Below the pieces are notes generated by a model. The model ran no database searches and was not told the DNA's origin. It was given only the letters and a program-made list of their open reading frames with translations. The translations under genes and the position numbers were made by a program. Below are positions 17,505 through 26,977 of a DNA stretch of 64,000 bases, piece after piece. The stretch's first letter is position 1; every line of letters starts with the position of its first letter. This DNA comes from TMP-86 sp964247385. GTDB lineage: Bacteria > Pseudomonadota > Gammaproteobacteria > Steroidobacterales > Steroidobacteraceae. The stretch lies in assembly GCA_964247385.1 (NCBI GenBank), contig CAXTUB010000001.1, positions 207,999 to 271,998 of the forward strand, written 5' to 3'.

Positions 17505-19506
17505 GCAAATTCAGGAACTCGCTCTCGTCGATCACCGGCACCCCGAGCGCTACAGCCTTGTCGCGCTTCGAGCCCGGATCCTCTCCCGCAACCACATAGC
17601 TGGTTTTGCGAGATACTGAAGCGGCGGTCTTGGCGCCGGCGGCTGTGATTTTTTCCTGCGCTTCCTCCCGCGTCATGCCGGTGAGCGTTCCGGTCAGCAC
17701 GAACGTCTTGCCGGACAATGCGCCTTGCGTGGGCAGCGGCATCGCGGGCCAGTGGATCCCTGCGTCGATGAGTCGGTCCAAAAGAAGTTGGTTGGCTCGA
17801 TCGCCGAAGTAACGGTGCACGCTCTGACTCACGATCGGACCAATGTCTTCGACCCGCTCGATGTCGTAGGCGCCGGCATCGCGCAATGCGTCGAGTGAGC
17901 GAAAATGGCGTGCGAGCGCGAGCGCCGTGGCTTCGCCCACGTCACGTATTCCCAGCGCGTATAGGAATCTAGGTAATGTGGTTTGCCGCGCCTCGTCGAG
18001 CGATCGCAGCAAATTAGTCGCGGACTTTTCTCCGACTCGCTCGAGCGCTTGGAGCGAGTCTTCGTTGAGCGACCAAAGATCAGCCGCATCGCGCACCAAG
18101 CCGTTCATGGTCAGCGCTTCGATCAATTTGTCCCCGAGGCCGCGGATGTCGAGAGCGCGGCGCGAGGCGAAATGCTTGAGCTCTTCGATACGCTGCGCCG
18201 GACAGCCCCGCCCCGCCGTGCAGCGCGCCACCGCCTGCTCTGGGTCGCGGATGACGGCCGAGCCGCATGATGGGCACTTTTGCGGCAACTTGACGCGCCG
18301 TGTTCCTGGCGGGCGGCGCTCCAACACCACGCGCACGACTTCCGGAATCACGTCTCCCGCGCGCCGCACCACCACCGTGTCGCCGCTTCGCACGTCTTTG
18401 CGCTCGACCTCGTCCATGTTGTGGAGCGTGGCGTTGCTTACCGTGACGCCGCCCACGAACACCGGCGTCAAGCGCGCAACGGGCGTGAGAGCTCCGGTTC
18501 GGCCCACCTGAAACTCGACGGCCTGCACCGTCGTGGTTTCCTCCTCCGCAGGAAACTTGTGCGCCAACGCCCATCGGGGTGCACGCGCGACGAAACCGAG
18601 CCGCCGCCGCAGCTCGGCGTCGTCGACCTTGTAGACCACGCCGTCGATTTGATACGCGAGCGATGCGCGCGCGGCGCCGATGCGCTGAAAGAATGCCAGG
18701 CATTCATCGACCCCACGCGCCGCCGCTGATTCGGGACAGATGCGAAAACCCCATTCACGCAGAAGTTCCAGCGTGTCCATGTGGGAGGGCGGCAAGCTTC
18801 CCTGATCGATGAAACCGGCGCCGTAGATGAATAGATCGAGCGGCCTGCGCGCCGTCATTTTCGGATCGAGCTGGCGCAAGCTCCCAGCGGCCGCGTTGCG
18901 AGGATTGATCAGAGGTTTCTCGCCGCGCTCGATCGCTTGTGCGTTGAAGCGCTCGAACTTGGCGATGGGCATGAACACCTCGCCCCGCACTTCGAGCACG
19001 CCCGGAAGGCTGCGGCCGCGCAATTTGAGCGGCAGCGTGGAGATGGTGCGCAGATTTTGCGTGATGTCTTCGCCGGTCTCGCCGTCCCCGCGCGTAGCGC
19101 CGCGCACCAGCCGACCGTGCTCGTACGTCAAGCTCACTGCGAGCCCATCGAGCTTGGGCTCCACGGAGTACAAGAGCTCATCGGCGCGATCCAACCGGTC
19201 GCGCGCGCGCTTGTCGAAGCTGCGCACCTCATCTTCGCTGAATGCGTTATCGAGCGAGAGCATGGGCAGCCGATGATGAACTGGCGCAAAGCTCGCGACA
19301 GGCGCGGAGCCGACGCGCTGTGTCGGTGATTCCGGCGTGATGAGATCAGGGTGCGCAGCCTCCAACGAGCACAGCTCCGCCATGAGGCGATCGTATTCGG
19401 CATCCGACACTTCCGGATCATCGAGCGCGTGATACCGATAGTTGTAGCGATCGAGCATTTCGCGCAACGCATCCACACGTTGCGCCGCCGACTGGCGCGC
19501 GCTCAT
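17470..19506 (-). CDS. ligA: NAD-dependent DNA ligase
   Basis: LigA seals nicks in replication and repair using NAD. The 678-residue protein is full length: domain Ia (YxxD pocket), the adenylation lysine K118 in VEPKLDGLAVSL, the OB fold, a zinc finger (CPSCG...CTAGRGCP), tandem helix-hairpin-helix repeats and a C-terminal BRCT domain beginning GKTFVLTGTL. The start ATG overlaps the zipA stop (ATGA). The smc-zipA-ligA order is the usual gammaproteobacterial arrangement. The last 35 bp overlap the convergent PPIase gene. Confidence 0.97.
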   Translation of the reverse strand: MSARQSAAQRVDALREMLDRYNYRYHALDDPEVSDAEYDRLMAELCSLEAAHPDLITPESPTQRVGSAPVASFAPVHHRLPMLSLDNAFSEDEVRSFDKRARDRLDRADELLYSVEPKLDGLAVSLTYEHGRLVRGATRGDGETGEDITQNLRTISTLPLKLRGRSLPGVLEVRGEVFMPIAKFERFNAQAIERGEKPLINPRNAAAGSLRQLDPKMTARRPLDLFIYGAGFIDQGSLPPSHMDTLELLREWGFRICPESAAARGVDECLAFFQRIGAARASLAYQIDGVVYKVDDAELRRRLGFVARAPRWALAHKFPAEEETTTVQAVEFQVGRTGALTPVARLTPVFVGGVTVSNATLHNMDEVERKDVRSGDTVVVRRAGDVIPEVVRVVLERRPPGTRRVKLPQKCPSCGSAVIRDPEQAVARCTAGRGCPAQRIEELKHFASRRALDIRGLGDKLIEALTMNGLVRDAADLWSLNEDSLQALERVGEKSATNLLRSLDEARQTTLPRFLYALGIRDVGEATALALARHFRSLDALRDAGAYDIERVEDIGPIVSQSVHRYFGDRANQLLLDRLIDAGIHWPAMPLPTQGALSGKTFVLTGTLTGMTREEAQEKITAAGAKTAASVSRKTSYVVAGEDPGSKRDKAVALGVPVIDESEFLNLLKSSSRSSPSS

Positions 19507-20546
19507 TGCGCGGCTTCGCGCAGATCGTCTTCGAACTTGGCAACTTTCGCGCGCAGTGTTTCCACGATGTCGGCCGTGAGCATCTCGCCGGCCTCATCTT
19601 GCAACAAGCCTGCAAGCCGGGAGGCGAGCCGTCCTGCGCACTCGAGCATCTCCTGCAATGCTTCCGCGGGCACGATCGGCCCGGGCAGAACGGCGAACAG
19701 CGTAATGCCGTGGAGCTTCTGGTCCGGCATCTGCTGGAGATCGAACGTTCCCGGCTCTTTGGAGTTGGCCACGGAAAAAACAGATTGCCCGCCATTCAGT
19801 CGATGAAAAACTCCATAGCGGCCATGAACGAGGTGCTCACTCAGCAGCGTCTCGAGGAGCTTGCGGCCTTCCCACCCAGCGGCTCCCGGCGGTTGAACTC
19901 GCAGCGTCACAATGCACTGAGCCTGCACCGGCTTTGCCTCGAGCGCTTTCGCGCGCGCAAAGCGCCCGCTGGCATCGGTTCGATCCGAACGCGGCGCGGG
20001 CGGAGCAGCCGCAGGTGCGGCGGGCGGTGATGCATCAACGTTGGCAGAATCTTGGGAAGAAGGCTCGAGGCCGTCCAAAGCGCTGGGCTCGAAGGTGTAG
20101 CTCATCTCCTCATCGTCTACCACCGCATCACCGTCGCGGCCGATGACTTCATCCCGCAGCGCTTGCGCTTCGTCTTCGCTGACGAATACCCGCTCCATGG
20201 ACTCTTCGGCCGTTCGATTGATTTCGAGCCGGGGTTCGATGAAGACGGGCGAGTCGAGTGCCGGATCCTGCGTGTCACCGGAGTCGATGCGCACGGGTTC
20301 GAACGGCGCGTTGATTTCCTCTTCGGGCAGCACGCGCATGAACGGCGTGGTCAGCGTGCTGTCGTCACCGTCCGAACGGACTTCCAAGCTCGGTATGGAT
20401 GCGGAACCATGGCGAGACGGACGTTGATCGGTGCGCTCGCGCCAGGGCTCGCTCACCGTGCGCGGCGGGCGGCGGGTTCCCCACCACCAGATGCCCGCGA
20501 GCAATAGCACGCCGGCGGCGAGCAGAATCCAACGAATCTCGTTCAC
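19503..20546 (-). CDS. zipA: cell division protein ZipA
   Basis: ZipA tethers FtsZ to the inner membrane at the divisome and is confined to gammaproteobacteria. The 347-residue protein shows the expected layout: one N-terminal membrane helix (WILLAAGVLLLAGIWWWG), a long acidic and proline/alanine-rich linker (about 25-205), and a C-terminal FtsZ-binding domain (about 210-345) with YGVFHRL and SMAxxxPG-like strands (TFDLQQMPD, FAVLPGP). Its position between smc and ligA supports the call, as the linker itself is not conserved. Confidence 0.92.
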   Translation of the reverse strand: MNEIRWILLAAGVLLLAGIWWWGTRRPPRTVSEPWRERTDQRPSRHGSASIPSLEVRSDGDDSTLTTPFMRVLPEEEINAPFEPVRIDSGDTQDPALDSPVFIEPRLEINRTAEESMERVFVSEDEAQALRDEVIGRDGDAVVDDEEMSYTFEPSALDGLEPSSQDSANVDASPPAAPAAAPPAPRSDRTDASGRFARAKALEAKPVQAQCIVTLRVQPPGAAGWEGRKLLETLLSEHLVHGRYGVFHRLNGGQSVFSVANSKEPGTFDLQQMPDQKLHGITLFAVLPGPIVPAEALQEMLECAGRLASRLAGLLQDEAGEMLTADIVETLRAKVAKFEDDLREAAQ

Positions 20547-20582
20547 GCGCGAAGACTATCCTGCCGCGGCCTAACGGGAGGG

Positions 20583-23500
20583 CTAGCTCGCCGCGAGCCG
20601 CACGGCCTCATCGACATCCACTGCGACCAGCCGCGAAACACCCGGCTCATTCATGGTCACCCCAATCAACTGCGACGCGGTCTCCATGGTGCTCTTGTTA
20701 TGAGTAATGAATATGAATTGCACGCGCTTCGCCATCTCGCGCACGATGTCGCAGAATCGTCCCACATTGTTTTCATCGAGCGGCGCATCCACCTCATCGA
20801 GCAGGCAAAACGGCGCCGGATTCAGCTCGAAAATCGAAAACACCAGGGCCACCGCGGTCAGCGCCTTCTCGCCGCCAGAAAGCTGGCTGATGGAACTGTT
20901 GCGCTTGCCGGGAGGCCGCGCCATGATCGAAACACCGGCAGCAAGCGTGTCCTCGCCGGCCAGTTCCAAATACGCATCGCCGCCGCCGAACAAGCGCGGA
21001 AATTTCTGCCGCAAGCCAAGGTTCACGCGCTCGAACGTTTCCTGAAATCGCGAGCGAGTCTCGCGGTCGATCTTTCGCATCGCCGACTCGAGCAACTCGA
21101 GCGCCTCCGTCAAATCTTGATTTTGCCGGTCGAGATATTCCTTTCTCTCGGATTGACTCTTGAATTCATCGATGGCCGCAAGGTTCACCGGCCCCAAACG
21201 CTCGATGCGCTCGCGCGTTTGCAGAAGCCTCTGCTCCCACGGCTCGAGCTGCGCATCTGCCGGCAGATCCGCCGTCAGCTGCGCGCGGTCGAATCCGGTG
21301 GCTTGGATCTGCTCATCGATGCCTTCATGACGCAGACGGGCTTGTTGAGCCATCAAGTGAGCCTGCTGAGCTTCGTTGCGCCAGCGCTCAACCGCGTGCT
21401 CGACAGACATCCGTTCCGAATCGCGCGCCCTCAGATCGGCTTCCGCTGCATCGGCCGCTGCGCGCTGCGAGCGTAAGTCTTCTTCCGCCGCCAACCTCCG
21501 CGCGAGCGCAGAGTTCACCGCGTCCTGCAATTCGAGCAAAGCCCTGGCTCCATTCTCGATGGCCTGCAACGCATCTCGGCGTCGTTCGGTCAAACTTTCG
21601 CGCTGCTGTGCGCCGCGCTCGAGCGTCGTGAGCAACGCGGCGTGTGAGGATCTCTTGGCCTCGAGCTGCACCGCGAGATCGCGGGCCGCAACTTGCGCTG
21701 TATGAGCATGCGAACGGTTTTCCGCGTGCGCTGCGCGCAAGCTCTCGCGCTGAGTTTCGAGTGCGCTGCCCGCATTTTCGAGTGTGCGCGACTCGCCACC
21801 CGACGTGCTCAATTTCTGCCGCGCAGACTCGAGTTGATCTCGCGTGAGCCGTAAATCCTCCTCATGCGCGCGACGCTGCGCCTGCATGCTCTCGATACGC
21901 CGCGCGCTTTCTTGTATTTGGATCTGGCGGTTCTCGAGCCGCGCACGCACTTCCACATGCGCACGGTGAGCATCGTTCACCTGAAACTGAAGGGTATCGC
22001 GCCGTTCCTCGAGCCGTTCCAACTCGCTGCGCACCTCGAGCAGGTCTGCTTCCTGCCGGGCGAGCTCGTTCGCCAGATCGGAAGTCTGAGCGCGCGCCAT
22101 GCGCAACGCTTCTTCGCGCTCGATCATGCCCTCGTGGGGATCGTGGCCGCGAGAAATTCTCAGCCAATTGCGCCCTACCCAGACACCATCGCGCGTCACG
22201 AGTGAAAATCCCGCCGGCAGGGAGCGGCGGCGGCCAAGCGCCATGGAAAGCGAGTCGACCGCGCCGATCGGAGCCAGCAACGCATCCACTGCGGCGGAAT
22301 TGTGCACCTTTTGAGCAAGCGAAGCGACGCCGAGTGCGTCGACGTCGAGGTGCGCAGATTCAGGCTGTGGGGTGACCAGGGTGAGATACCCCGCGTCGAA
22401 CGTTGCAAGCCCGGTCTCCGCCGCGTCCAGATCGTCGACACAAACCGCTTCGAGGTAGGGTCCGAGGACGGTTTCGACGGCGCGTTCCCAGCCTTTCTCT
22501 ACGCGCAACTGCTGCGCGATCCGCGGACGTTGCGCAAGCTGATGCTCCGCGATCCAACGTTCGGCGCCTCCGCTCGATCCGAGCGCCGCGGCCTGCAAGG
22601 TTTCATTCGCGATCAGCTCGCTGCGCGCTGCTTGCCAGCGAGTGCGCGTCAGTTCGAGGCGGCTCGACGCGGCCCGCTCGTCATTGCGCTGATCGACGAT
22701 GCCCGCAGTGACCCGTTCCAACTCCTGCGCGGCGGCAGCGGCGCGCCGGCTACGCTCGGCCTCATCCGTGATGAGCGCGTGCAGCTCGTCATGAGCTCCA
22801 TGCGCTTGCAGCGTCAGCAGCTCAGCGCCCATCTGCTCGTGTTGCGCTTCGAGCCGCGCCCGTTGCATTTCCAACTGCTCGATTCGCGCCGCTTCGACCT
22901 GCATCTCGCCCGCCGTTCGCGCCAGCGCGAGTGTATGGGCATCGGCGTGCGCCTGCCACTGCACGAGCGCGGCTTCCGAAGAATCTTGGGCTTCGCGCCA
23001 GCGTGCTTCTTCCAAGTTGGCGCGATTGAGCTGCGGAGTCAGCGCTTCCATGCCTGCGTTCAGTTGCGCAAGGCTGCTGCGGTCGCGCATCTCGTGCTCA
23101 TCGAGCTGCGCAAGCTGCGCCTCGCTCTGCTGCACCCCTTCCTCGTGCCGCTGGCGCAGCTCACGCGCGTGCGAGATTTCTTGTTCCGCCCCGCTGACTG
23201 CGGCGCCGGCATCGTAGAAGCGGCCCTGTGAGAGCGACAATGCCTCCGCGCGCGCCGCCTGCTCGACTCGCAAGCGCTCGATGTCGCGCTCGGCCTGGCG
23301 CAATTCGGCGAGCCGCGCGTCGAGCTCGAGCTGACACGCATTCACCGCGGTGCTCGCGGCGCTCATCTCCACACTCAACAAATTGAGCCGCTGCAAAAGA
23401 ATTTCGGCGTGAAGCTTACGAGCCTCCTCTTGCAAATCGGCATAGCGACGCGCAGCGGCTGCCTGTTTTTGCAAATGCCGAATTTGCTTGTCTACTTCCT

Positions 23501-24095
23501 CGCGCACGTCTTGCAGGCGCTCGAGATTTTCACGGGTGTGCGCGATCCGCGACTCGGTTTCCCTCCGCCGTTCCTTGTAGCGCGAAATTCCGGCGGCTTC
23601 CTCGAGAAAGGCGCGCAACTCATCGGGTTTCGCATCGATGATGCGCGAGATCATGCCCTGCTCGATGATGGCGTAGCTGCGCGATCCGAGACCGGTCCCG
23701 AGGAAGAGCTGAGTAATGTCTTTGCGGCGAACCTTGGCGCCATTGATGTAATAGTCCGAGGTACCGTCGCGGCTTACACTGCGGCGCAGTGCAATCTCGC
23801 GGTAGCTCGCGTATTCGCCGCCGAGCTTGCCCTCGGCATTGTCGAAGATCAGCTCGACCGACGCAGCACCCAACGGCTTGCGCGAACCCGAGCCGTTGAA
23901 AATGACGTCAGCCATGGAATCGCCACGCAAATGTTTGGCTGAGATTTCTCCCATGACCCAGCGAACGGCGTCGATGATGTTCGATTTTCCGCAACCGTTG
24001 GGGCCAACGACGCCGACCAAATTGCTCGGAAACTGCACATGCGTCGGATCGACAAAGGACTTGAAACCGGCAATCTTGAGTTTGGTCAGCCGCAA
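20583..24095 (-). CDS. smc: chromosome partition protein SMC
   Basis: SMC is the ATPase of the bacterial condensin and works with ScpA and ScpB, both encoded in this window. The 1170-residue chain has Walker A GPNGCGKSNIIDAV near the N-terminus, a long coiled coil broken by the hinge (about residues 500-650), the ABC signature LSGGEKALTAVALVF and Walker B CLLDEVDAPLDENN. The frame runs open to 24152, but AAGGAG eight bases before TTG 24095 gives the canonical N-terminus (M)RLTKLKIAGFKSF, so that TTG is preferred. It is divergent from queF with about 155 bp between. Confidence 0.96.
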   Translation of the reverse strand: MRLTKLKIAGFKSFVDPTHVQFPSNLVGVVGPNGCGKSNIIDAVRWVMGEISAKHLRGDSMADVIFNGSGSRKPLGAASVELIFDNAEGKLGGEYASYREIALRRSVSRDGTSDYYINGAKVRRKDITQLFLGTGLGSRSYAIIEQGMISRIIDAKPDELRAFLEEAAGISRYKERRRETESRIAHTRENLERLQDVREEVDKQIRHLQKQAAAARRYADLQEEARKLHAEILLQRLNLLSVEMSAASTAVNACQLELDARLAELRQAERDIERLRVEQAARAEALSLSQGRFYDAGAAVSGAEQEISHARELRQRHEEGVQQSEAQLAQLDEHEMRDRSSLAQLNAGMEALTPQLNRANLEEARWREAQDSSEAALVQWQAHADAHTLALARTAGEMQVEAARIEQLEMQRARLEAQHEQMGAELLTLQAHGAHDELHALITDEAERSRRAAAAAQELERVTAGIVDQRNDERAASSRLELTRTRWQAARSELIANETLQAAALGSSGGAERWIAEHQLAQRPRIAQQLRVEKGWERAVETVLGPYLEAVCVDDLDAAETGLATFDAGYLTLVTPQPESAHLDVDALGVASLAQKVHNSAAVDALLAPIGAVDSLSMALGRRRSLPAGFSLVTRDGVWVGRNWLRISRGHDPHEGMIEREEALRMARAQTSDLANELARQEADLLEVRSELERLEERRDTLQFQVNDAHRAHVEVRARLENRQIQIQESARRIESMQAQRRAHEEDLRLTRDQLESARQKLSTSGGESRTLENAGSALETQRESLRAAHAENRSHAHTAQVAARDLAVQLEAKRSSHAALLTTLERGAQQRESLTERRRDALQAIENGARALLELQDAVNSALARRLAAEEDLRSQRAAADAAEADLRARDSERMSVEHAVERWRNEAQQAHLMAQQARLRHEGIDEQIQATGFDRAQLTADLPADAQLEPWEQRLLQTRERIERLGPVNLAAIDEFKSQSERKEYLDRQNQDLTEALELLESAMRKIDRETRSRFQETFERVNLGLRQKFPRLFGGGDAYLELAGEDTLAAGVSIMARPPGKRNSSISQLSGGEKALTAVALVFSIFELNPAPFCLLDEVDAPLDENNVGRFCDIVREMAKRVQFIFITHNKSTMETASQLIGVTMNEPGVSRLVAVDVDEAVRLAAS

Positions 24096-24251
24096 CTCAA
24101 AGGCTCCTTCCGATGCTCCATGGGCGTGCCAAGCCGCGCTGCTGCCGCTCAATGTGTAGTGCGAACGTCATCGATGACTCCACGGCGAAAAATTCGCGCA
24201 GCGCGGCTAGTGTAAAGTAACCGCCGGTTTCGTAAACCCCTCGAGCGAGTC

Positions 24252-24656
24252 TTGACGCCTGCGCAAATCATCCTTGAAACGTTCGCAAACCCCGCGGCGG
24301 ATCGCGATTACCTCATTCGCATGCGGCTGCCGGAGTTCACCTGCTTGTGCCCGAAAACGGGCCAGCCCGATTTCGCGACGTTGCTGCTCGAGTACGTGCC
24401 GGATAAGAAGTGTCTCGAGCTCAAGGCGCTGAAGCTCTACATCTGGTCGTTTCGCGACCGCGGCGCATTTCATGAAGCCGTGACCAATGAGATTCATGCC
24501 GCGATGGTGGCGGCGACCGACGCGCGTTTCCTGAGTTTGCGCGCACGATTCAATGTGCGCGGCGGAATCTACACGGAAATTCTGGCGCAGCATCGTCAGC
24601 CGGGTTGGACGCCGGCCGAGCCGCTCGAGATCTCCGCGCCGCGCCGGCGGTCCTGA
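24252..24656 (+). CDS. queF: NADPH-dependent 7-cyano-7-deazaguanine reductase (short QueF type)
   Basis: QueF reduces preQ0 to preQ1 in queuosine biosynthesis. The 134-residue protein has the unimodular T-fold layout: the catalytic cysteine in EFTCLCPKTGQPDF, the substrate-binding YVPDKKCLELKALKLY and the family motif RDRGAFHEAVTNEI. This is the short form rather than the tandem form found in E. coli. The start is TTG at 24252; no ATG or GTG gives a better N-terminus. No preQ1 riboswitch was recognised in the upstream 155 bp. Confidence 0.93.
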   Translation: MTPAQIILETFANPAADRDYLIRMRLPEFTCLCPKTGQPDFATLLLEYVPDKKCLELKALKLYIWSFRDRGAFHEAVTNEIHAAMVAATDARFLSLRARFNVRGGIYTEILAQHRQPGWTPAEPLEISAPRRRS

Positions 24657-24678
24657 AATCCCACGAGTCGGCGTGCTC

Positions 24679-24706
24679 TGTACAGACGGGGCATGGTGAG
24701 TATAAT
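24679..24706 (+). promoter_or_regulatory. putative dksA promoter
   Basis: A perfect -10 TATAAT at 24701-24706 is preceded 16 bp upstream by TGTACA (24679-24684), a partial match to TTGACA. Predicted transcription would start near 24713, giving a leader of roughly 25 nt to the dksA ATG. The sequence just after the -10 is GC-rich (CGCGCGC), the type of discriminator seen at stringently controlled promoters. Confidence 0.65.
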
Positions 24707-24738
24707 CGCGCGCTCTTTCACGACTGCAGGGGCGGTTC

Positions 24739-25491
24739 ATGGCTGCAAAAAAGCCCGTTAAAGCGCCGAAAAGAGCGGCGCGCGCTGTTGCTCGTAAGCC
24801 CGCGCCTACGCGCGCGGCGAAGCCGTCTCGTTCATCCGCCGCGCCCGCCAAGCCCAAGGCGAAACCTGCGGCAAAGGCCGCGGCTCGTCCCGCGAAGCCG
24901 CAGGCCAAGCTCGCACCGGCCAAGCCTCATCCGCTCGAAAGCGTGAAGTCACGCGGCACCCATGACGCGCCGGCTTTCGACCCCATGTCGAACGTGAAGC
25001 CAGATCCTGCTTCCGAGGAGGATTTCGACGGCGAGAGCGCATCGAATTCGAGCTTGTTGGCCGGGCCGCGCAACGTCAAGCCTTACGTCTCGAAACGCGG
25101 CGAGCAGTACATGAACAAGGAGCAGCTCGATCATTTCGGGCGCATCTTGCAGACGTGGAAGCGAGATCTCATGGTCGAGGTCGATCGCACCGTATTGCAC
25201 ATGAAAGACGAAGCAGCGAATTTTCCCGATCCCAACGACCGCGCCACACAGGAAGAGGAATTCAGCTTGGAGCTGCGCACACGGGATCGCGAACGCAAGC
25301 TGATTCGCAAGATCGATGAGGCGCTGAAGCGCATCGAAGACGGCAGCTACGGCTATTGTCTGGAGACGGGTGAGGAGATCGGCATCAAGCGGCTCGAGGC
25401 CCGTCCGGTGGCCACCTTATCCGTCGAAGCGCAGGAGCGGCGCGAACGCCGCGAAAAGCAGTACGGCGACCGAGACGACCGATACCGGTAG
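24739..25491 (+). CDS. dksA: RNA polymerase-binding transcription factor DksA, long form lacking zinc-finger cysteines
   Basis: DksA enters the RNA polymerase secondary channel and potentiates ppGpp. Residues about 120-245 match DksA closely, including the coiled-coil tip FPDPNDRA (Asp164 and Asp167) and the EEEFSLELRTRDRERKL helix. Two features are odd. The four zinc ligands of E. coli DksA are here Cys207, Thr210, Ser228 and Ala231 (YCLETGEEIG; ATLSVEAQ), so zinc cannot be bound in the usual way. Residues 1-70 form a Lys/Ala/Pro-rich, histone H1-like tail absent from the 151-residue E. coli protein. The gene has its own promoter and is followed by gluQRS, the standard pairing. Confidence 0.93.
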   Translation: MAAKKPVKAPKRAARAVARKPAPTRAAKPSRSSAAPAKPKAKPAAKAAARPAKPQAKLAPAKPHPLESVKSRGTHDAPAFDPMSNVKPDPASEEDFDGESASNSSLLAGPRNVKPYVSKRGEQYMNKEQLDHFGRILQTWKRDLMVEVDRTVLHMKDEAANFPDPNDRATQEEEFSLELRTRDRERKLIRKIDEALKRIEDGSYGYCLETGEEIGIKRLEARPVATLSVEAQERRERREKQYGDRDDRYR

Positions 25492-25528
25492 AAATCCTTC
25501 GTGTGTGGCCCGCAGCAAACGCGAGGCT

Positions 25529-26449
25529 ATGCGCAAAACCTATGTCGGCCGTTTCGCGCCGTCTCCGAATGGCGAGTTGCATTTGGGCTCGCTGTTCACG
25601 GCGGCCGCAAGTTTTCTCGATGCGCGCGCGCAGGGCGGTGCATGGCGCTTGCGCATCGATGATGTTGATCGAGCGCGCAATGTTGCGGGCGCAAGCCTTC
25701 GAATCATCCAATGCTTGGAGAATTTCGGATTCGAATGGGACGGCCCCGTCATTTATCAATCGCAATACCTGCCGAGCTACTGTGATGCGCTGCAGACCCT
25801 GCGTGCCAGCGGCGACGTCTATCCATGCACGTGCAGCCGGCGCGACTTGCGAGATGAGACCCGCTACCCCGGCACGTGCCGTCATCTTCATCGAGATGAG
25901 GTTGAAATAGACGCAAGCGGCGCCGCAGCCTTGCGTTATCGCGCACCCGAAGCGACTGTGAGCTTCGATGATCGGGTTCAGGGGCGATTCACACAGAATG
26001 TCGCGCACTCGTTCGGCGATTTCCTGATCGAGCGAAAGGATGGCATTCCCTCATACGCGCTCTGCGTCGTCGTGGACGACGCGCGCGATGGCGTTACGGA
26101 TGTGGTGCGCGGCGCGGATCTTCTCGAGCGCACGCCAAGGCAAGTGGTCTTGCAGCGTGCCCTGGGCATTGCCACTCCAACCTATGCGCATGTCCCTGCG
26201 CTCACCGAACCGGGAGGCTCAAAGCTTTCCAAGTCGCGCCGCTCGGTGGGCGTGGGGCATGCGCCGACGCAAATCCTGACACAGGTGTTCGCACTTCTCG
26301 GCCTCGCTCCGCCGGCCAGTCTCGGCGCTGAAAGCATGCCCGAGTGTTGGAATTGGGCTAAGCGGCACTGGAATATGCGTTGCGTTCCCGCCGTCGCGCA
26401 CCTAGCCTTAAGCCACGCCGTCACGGCAGCGCCGGACGCGAGTTGCTAG
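25529..26449 (+). CDS. gluQ: glutamyl-Q tRNA(Asp) synthetase
   Basis: GluQRS is a truncated glutamyl-tRNA synthetase that attaches glutamate to queuosine in tRNA-Asp. The 306-residue protein has the HIGH-type motif FAPSPNGELHLGSL, the zinc-site segment CTCSRRDL with a later PGTCRH, and KLSKS in place of KMSKS, and it lacks the anticodon-binding domain. The frame is open upstream through dksA; ATG 25529 starts at the family N-terminus (MRKTYVGRFAPSP), with GTG 25505 as alternative. It lies 37 bp after dksA. Together with queF just upstream, it places two queuosine-related genes around dksA. Confidence 0.93.
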   Translation: MRKTYVGRFAPSPNGELHLGSLFTAAASFLDARAQGGAWRLRIDDVDRARNVAGASLRIIQCLENFGFEWDGPVIYQSQYLPSYCDALQTLRASGDVYPCTCSRRDLRDETRYPGTCRHLHRDEVEIDASGAAALRYRAPEATVSFDDRVQGRFTQNVAHSFGDFLIERKDGIPSYALCVVVDDARDGVTDVVRGADLLERTPRQVVLQRALGIATPTYAHVPALTEPGGSKLSKSRRSVGVGHAPTQILTQVFALLGLAPPASLGAESMPECWNWAKRHWNMRCVPAVAHLALSHAVTAAPDASC

Positions 26450-26614
26450 GGCGAACACTCCACGGCGCGATGCCTACCGCGAACGAATTTGCGTCCGCGC
26501 CCGCAAGGAGTATTCTTTTGCATCGAGCGGCCTGTGGCGTAAGGCCCGGTGTGGGAGAAAACAGGAAACTCGCGAGCGACGAGGCTCGAGTGTTTCTCAG
26601 AATCGAGGGGCGAC

Positions 26615-26977
26615 ATGAGCGAACCGCGAGTCATCAAGAAATACCCGAATCGAAGGCTGTATGACACGGCCGAGAGCCGCTACATCACACTGAACGACGT
26701 GAAACGGCTGGTGCATGAGGGCATCGGTTTCATCGTCATCGATCGCAAGGATGATACGGACATCACGCGCAATATCTTGTTGCAAGTCATTGCCGATGAA
26801 GAGGGCCAGGGCTCACCCGTTCTGAGCTGTGAGTTCTTGACGCGCGTCATACGCACCTACAACGGCTCGCCTCATGAGCAAATCCGCGGCCATCTCGAAG
26901 AGAGCATGCGCTCGTTCGTGCCCGAGCCCGTGAATAGCGAAGCGGCGCGGCGCCTGGCTTCGCGCCCGCTCCCTTAG
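26615..26977 (+). CDS. phaR: polyhydroxyalkanoate synthesis regulator (PhaR N-terminal DNA-binding domain protein)
   Basis: The 120-residue protein starts with the PhaR signature: RVIKKYPNRRLYDT, then SRYITLNDVKRLV and FIVIDRKDDTDITRNILLQV. PhaR-type proteins repress phasin and PHB-related genes and can bind the polymer. Here the C-terminal polymer-associated part is short, so it is a small version. GAGGGG sits five bases before ATG 26615, which is preferred over the earlier in-frame start at 26549. The stop codon overlaps the convergent pnp stop by 4 bp, so neither gene has an intergenic terminator. No PHA synthase gene is in the window. Confidence 0.85.
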   Translation: MSEPRVIKKYPNRRLYDTAESRYITLNDVKRLVHEGIGFIVIDRKDDTDITRNILLQVIADEEGQGSPVLSCEFLTRVIRTYNGSPHEQIRGHLEESMRSFVPEPVNSEAARRLASRPLP

